Part shown: piece after piece, positions 60,568-64,000 of the stretch
Position numbering within the stretch: position 1 is the first letter of the stretch
How the letters are laid out: every line of letters begins with the position of its first letter
DNA from: an uncultured Anaeromusa sp.
GTDB taxonomy: Bacteria > Bacillota > Negativicutes > Anaeromusales > Anaeromusaceae
Assembly: GCF_963668665.1 (NCBI RefSeq)
Contig: NZ_OY764901.1
Coordinates: forward strand, 672,501 to 736,500
Length of the DNA: 64,000 nucleotides
Direction: 5' to 3'
Notes under the pieces: generated by a model
The model's input: only the letters and a program-made list of their open reading frames with translations
What the model was told of the DNA's origin: nothing
Databases searched by the model: none
Made by a program: the position numbers and the translations under genes

Positions 60568-61746
60568 TTACCTCCGTTCCTCACAAGCTCTGCGAAACTC
60601 TTGCCAGAAAGCACCTCGTATAACTTCCACTTTCGCTTCCGCATGTTCAGCCGCTACTGCTAAATTACGCTGTCCTTGCACTTCTCGCCAAGCAGGTTCT
60701 AACAATGCCTGTTTCAACAATCGCGCCAACCCCTCAGCATCACCAGGACGATGCAAGCAAGACGCTTCCAGCAGTTCTGAAATACCGCCGACCTGGGACG
60801 CAATAGCCGGACAGCCGCGGCCCATAGCTTCCAGAAGAGCCCGAGGAAGCCCCTCTGTCAAACTAGGTTGAATATAGATATCCACTTGATCCAACCAGGC
60901 CCCAACTGCATTCTTCGGCAATATTCCATCAAAATAAGTTTCCTGATCAATGCCCTCTTTTACCGCCAACACTTTCCATGGCTTCAAGTCTCCGCCGCCT
61001 AAAATGTGAAATTCAAAATAAAAACCTTTCTCTTTCAATCGCCGCAACGCCGCAAAAGCGGTTTTCAGTCCTTTATAGGCTTGTGTAAGTGAGCCTATCA
61101 TCCCTATACGCAGCACTCTTTTCCCAAGCAATTCCCGTTGCTGTCGCGCCTGTTTATCTATCAAAGTAGAAAAGTCTAACTGCACATCCGAGCAAGCTGC
61201 AGTTTTACCGTTACAAGGATAGCGCTTCTGCAAAAATTGCTGTGTCACATATAGTGCAAAAGGCGCCTCCCGTACCATGCGGCGCATGGCAAACTCCGCC
61301 CATGGAGCATATAGTTTTCCTAATAAAGATCCATGATGCCAAAAGCCATCAAACGCGCTGGAAACCACTTCTACAGCCCATACTTTTTGCAAACGTTGAG
61401 CTACCCCTGCGGCTAAAATCGCCAACTCGCCGTTTCTGACAATCACGCCATCCGCATGCCGTATGATTTTCTCCATTCTCTTTTTCACTTTACGTGAACT
61501 AAACAGGCGTGCGCCAGGGTGCTGCGGCACTGGAATTTCAACAAATTCAACCTTCGGACCGCTAGAGCGATCCAATATTTCCCATGATTCTTCTTCTCGC
61601 AAAGAACGTACCCGGCCCATAACGACAATTTCATCAAAGTATTGTAAATACCGCAACCAGAGTTCATATGGAAATTGTCCATCCGAATAATATGTGCCGG
61701 CCTCGTCGCGACAAAATTTATGGTCGTGTACAAATACAATTTTCAT
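60568..61746 (-). CDS. Glycosyltransferase family 4 protein 2
   Basis: This GT-B enzyme has 392 aa. The donor half includes RIGMIGSLTQAYKGLKTAF (about 207-225), LGGGDLKPWKVLA, and the EGLPRALLEAMGRGCPAIAS motif (about 293-312) with the two Glu of GT4 enzymes. The start overlaps the O-antigen ligase stop by 4 bp (ATGA). It is probably a retaining transferase in the same glycan pathway. Confidence 0.92.
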   Translation of the reverse strand: MKIVFVHDHKFCRDEAGTYYSDGQFPYELWLRYLQYFDEIVVMGRVRSLREEESWEILDRSSGPKVEFVEIPVPQHPGARLFSSRKVKKRMEKIIRHADGVIVRNGELAILAAGVAQRLQKVWAVEVVSSAFDGFWHHGSLLGKLYAPWAEFAMRRMVREAPFALYVTQQFLQKRYPCNGKTAACSDVQLDFSTLIDKQARQQRELLGKRVLRIGMIGSLTQAYKGLKTAFAALRRLKEKGFYFEFHILGGGDLKPWKVLAVKEGIDQETYFDGILPKNAVGAWLDQVDIYIQPSLTEGLPRALLEAMGRGCPAIASQVGGISELLEASCLHRPGDAEGLARLLKQALLEPAWREVQGQRNLAVAAEHAEAKVEVIRGAFWQEFRRACEERR

Positions 61747-62945
61747 GTCTGTTCATCCATAGCTACAGTGCCTGATTTTTTTTGATACAACAATGCCCCA
61801 ATCATCAGCATAAACGACATTTGGATCCCGTCCCCCAAGGTAGATACAATAGCTTCCGCCATGCCCATAACCATATAATTGAGCAAAATTAGAATCGGTC
61901 CTAAAGCATAGCCATCTGCTTTTATGTTACGCCAAGCATATTTAATGGCTGCTACCAACGCCGCCCATTGCGCAGCTGCAAAGAAAACCAAGGCAATAGG
62001 TCCTTTAGATCCTAGCATCCACATATATGTATTGTGAGGATTCACGCCAAATTCATCCATAGCGGTAGTACCTATACCAAAAACTTCAATATGCCGTAAA
62101 ATCATTTGCCAAACTTCATTTCGTCCGGATAACACATCATCGTCCGCTGCTTTATTGGCAAATTTACTCAAAAGACTCCCCAATAAACCTCCGTTTTGTG
62201 CGTCAACATACCCTACCGCCAGCGGCAATGACACAGCAACTCCTGCGACGAGAACGGCACTAAGGACAATCCATGTTCGGTACCGCTTCGCCTCAGCAAA
62301 CAGAGAGAGGAAGAAAACACCGTATAAAATCATACCTGTTAAAAAACTAGTCCGCGAGTTAGATGCCAAAATTAACCCGCCTAAAATCACCAATATACCG
62401 ATTAAAATCATCTTGTATAGTACACTCGACCATAACGCCCTCTGTTCCGCCATCACGCCGCGCAGCCACGCCAATACGGCTGCCGCCATCGTTACAGAAA
62501 TCATGCCCAAAGCATTGGGGTTATCCAAAACTCCCTTGTATGGATATAAAAGTGGATACTTAGAAACAGAAACGATCAAATAAGGCAAAAAACCTAAAAA
62601 AACGCCAAGCAATACTACTTTCACAGCTCGTTCTTTAGCTAGCTGCGGAAATGCGGTAAAAATAACCAAAGGGACCCCCAACAATTGCCAAACTTCCGGT
62701 ACAAGCTCATTGTCATTTAATACAGCTGAGGTTAGTGACATGGTCGAAAATCCGAACCATAAATACATAATTAACAGTCGCCTCCGCGGAAAATCACCCC
62801 ATTCGTATCGAGATAGCACAAGCAACAAACCAGCTAACGCCATCGCGACAATCGGACGGTAAGCAGGAGAATTGGCCGGATCCAACGCAAACAAGTGCAA
62901 TACGCCAATTAACGCAGAAACAATGAGCACCAACAAAGCCGCCAT
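61743..62945 (-). CDS. O-antigen ligase/polymerase family membrane protein
   Basis: This integral membrane protein of 400 aa has about 10-11 predicted TM helices. A large periplasmic loop (about 230-310) carries NEVWQMILRHIEVFGIGT and NPHNTYMWMLGSKGP (HN in PHNTY), the Wzy_C/WaaL signature. It joins or polymerises lipid-linked glycan units on the outer face of the membrane. Ligase and polymerase cannot be told apart from sequence alone. A weak GGAGAG site precedes ATG 62945. Confidence 0.88.
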   Translation of the reverse strand: MAALLVLIVSALIGVLHLFALDPANSPAYRPIVAMALAGLLLVLSRYEWGDFPRRRLLIMYLWFGFSTMSLTSAVLNDNELVPEVWQLLGVPLVIFTAFPQLAKERAVKVVLLGVFLGFLPYLIVSVSKYPLLYPYKGVLDNPNALGMISVTMAAAVLAWLRGVMAEQRALWSSVLYKMILIGILVILGGLILASNSRTSFLTGMILYGVFFLSLFAEAKRYRTWIVLSAVLVAGVAVSLPLAVGYVDAQNGGLLGSLLSKFANKAADDDVLSGRNEVWQMILRHIEVFGIGTTAMDEFGVNPHNTYMWMLGSKGPIALVFFAAAQWAALVAAIKYAWRNIKADGYALGPILILLNYMVMGMAEAIVSTLGDGIQMSFMLMIGALLYQKKSGTVAMDEQT

Positions 62946-62949
62946 GGTC

Positions 62950-63888
62950 TCATACTCTCCTATTCTTCCAAATTTGAATACTGGCTAACAATCGCTTATC
63001 AAGCAATCCCGCCAACAATATCGCCCAGCCGGATACGCACCGTGGATAGTTCCATAAATAAGTCATTCCTTTTTTGAAGCCATTATACCTATCTCCTGAC
63101 AAAAAGAGAAAAAAAACTTCGGCTTTCCGGTACAAACGCCTTCGTTCCGGCGCACAACACTTCAAGGCATCGCCATGACGCTGCAGTAAATTCCCTGTAG
63201 CTGCAGCTTGATCCTTAGCATGGCGGAGTAATTTTTCAATACCGTCTACCATCGAAAGATTACTATCTCTATTGGCGCTATCCGTATGAATTTGCGCCAC
63301 AACATCCGGCACCATGCGCGTTTTGAACAGTTTGGCAAAATCTAGTAAGTAAGAGGCTTCAAACGCCAAACTATCAGGAAAGCGAATTTGCGCAAAAGCT
63401 TCTTTCCTCGTGCAATGGAAAAAATCACTAGGATTCCATACTGCACTCTTTTGCAAGTACGCCTCATATGACAAGATACATTCTTGCGGAGTCGGTTCCG
63501 GCGACAGCCCCCCGTCGTCGCGACAATACAAAAAACCAAGCCGTGCAATATCTTCTGCGCATTCTTGTGCATAGTCGCGAATACGCCCTAATGCATCTGG
63601 CAACAGTTCATCGTCACTATCCAGAAAAAGCACCCATTGACCTCGAACAGCTTCAATACCTGTATTGCGAGCCGGTCCCACACCGCGATTTTGCCTATGC
63701 CGCAACAGTACAATTCTTTCATCCTGTAATCCTTGTACTAGCGAACAGGTGTTATCGGTCGAGGCATCATCTACAACTATCGCTTCCCATGACGAAAACG
63801 ATTGCTTTTGACAACTCCTAAGAGCCCGCAATATTTCACCTTCCCTGTTCCAAACCGGAATAACGATACTAAAGTAAACTTCATTCAT
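62950..63888 (-). CDS. Glycosyltransferase family 2 protein
   Basis: This GT-A enzyme of 312 aa begins MNEVYFSIVIPVWNREGEI, with VVDDASTDNT (about 39-48) and the metal-binding DSDDE in LFLDSDDELLPDALG (about 91-105). ATG 63888 was selected because AGAGG is 7 nt upstream and the family motif starts there. It overlaps the preceding flippase stop by 4 bp. Its glycan substrate is unknown. Confidence 0.93.
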   Translation of the reverse strand: MNEVYFSIVIPVWNREGEILRALRSCQKQSFSSWEAIVVDDASTDNTCSLVQGLQDERIVLLRHRQNRGVGPARNTGIEAVRGQWVLFLDSDDELLPDALGRIRDYAQECAEDIARLGFLYCRDDGGLSPEPTPQECILSYEAYLQKSAVWNPSDFFHCTRKEAFAQIRFPDSLAFEASYLLDFAKLFKTRMVPDVVAQIHTDSANRDSNLSMVDGIEKLLRHAKDQAAATGNLLQRHGDALKCCAPERRRLYRKAEVFFLFLSGDRYNGFKKGMTYLWNYPRCVSGWAILLAGLLDKRLLASIQIWKNRRV

Positions 63889-64000
63889 GATCCAGCCTCT
63901 TCTTTTTTTACCCGCCAAGCCTTCAAAAAAAAAGTTGCAATCATATAGCAACAAAGAGATACTAAATGGGCTGCCACATATGCATAACCAAGTCCTATTG
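63885..64000 (-). CDS. C-terminal end of a membrane protein, probably a polysaccharide flippase
   Basis: An open frame enters from the right edge and ends with a TGA overlapping the next start (ATGA). The visible 37 codons read as a hydrophobic segment (GYAYVAAHLVSLCCYMI) followed by a short basic tail (KAWRVKKEEAGS). The pattern fits the last TM helix of a Wzx-like polysaccharide transporter, expected in this locus, but too little is present to be sure. Confidence 0.55.
   Translation of the reverse strand, partial: IGLGYAYVAAHLVSLCCYMIATFFLKAWRVKKEEAGS

Overview
The window comes from an anaerobic, motile or chemotactic Firmicute with an elaborate cell surface. My best guess is the Negativicutes (Sporomusa/Anaeromusa-like). 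This is inferred from the gene mix: sigma-54 catabolic operons, diaminopropionate lyase, acetoin-type dehydrogenases, LipS1/LipS2-like proteins, many diguanylate cyclases and chemoreceptors, and Gram-positive-style GGAGG ribosome sites beside an O-antigen-type locus. No rRNA, tRNA, CRISPR or insertion sequence was found. Most genes lie on the minus strand.

Layout. 1-1280: 5' part of a crotonase gene, then a FluC fluoride channel with its DUF190 partner. 1434-9207: a sigma-54-controlled catabolic operon (diaminopropionate ammonia-lyase, YgeY-like hydrolase, N-acyl-D-amino-acid deacylase, RidA, MFS carrier) with its enhancer-binding regulator, a sigma-54 promoter and palindromic candidate enhancer sites. 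9353-10309: a 2-hydroxyacid dehydrogenase. 10454-16233: a compact chemoreceptor / hybrid CheA / response-regulator-GGDEF cascade. 16537-17067: an unrecognised HEAT-like protein.

17259-37904 is the centrepiece: one apparently continuous, largely overlapping minus-strand operon of about 20 kb behind a near-consensus sigma-54 promoter (38047-38064). In transcription order it encodes an MFS carrier, a PPC/DUF296 protein, acetoin-type E1 alpha and beta, an E2 with two peripheral-subunit-binding domains, LipB, LipA, an AhpD-like CxxCxxxH protein, a lipoate ligase, a GcvH-like lipoyl carrier, a GlcD-like flavoprotein, a GlcF/HdrD-like iron-sulfur protein with two intact CCG motifs, a second GcvH-like carrier, a ligase of the long sLpl type, a LipT-like flavoprotein, LipS1- and LipS2-like radical SAM proteins, a second E1 pair, a chemoreceptor and a tartronate-semialdehyde-reductase-like enzyme. 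No E3 (dihydrolipoamide dehydrogenase) is present in the window. My main hypothesis is that lipoyl groups reduced by the E1/E2 enzymes are reoxidised by the GlcD/HdrD-like pair through free GcvH-like carriers, and that two complete lipoate assembly routes serve the different acceptors.

38252-46143: an AcoR-like sigma-54 regulator and a lipoate-ligase/DUF116 fusion, themselves behind a third sigma-54 promoter, then rpoN in a thiM-sixA-CYTH/CHAD-rpoN cluster. 46368-53839: a sensor diguanylate cyclase with two periplasmic binding domains, a small membrane protein, a secreted gluzincin-type peptidase, and a plus-strand group of a eukaryotic-type hexokinase, a REC-GGDEF protein and a quinone-oxidoreductase-like enzyme. 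53935-64000: a surface polysaccharide locus (FemAB-like, core-2 branching enzyme, DegT aminotransferase, three glycosyltransferases, beta-helix protein, initiating sugar transferase, O-antigen ligase, flippase end) that runs off the right edge. Its FemAB/core-2 part looks more AT-rich than the rest.
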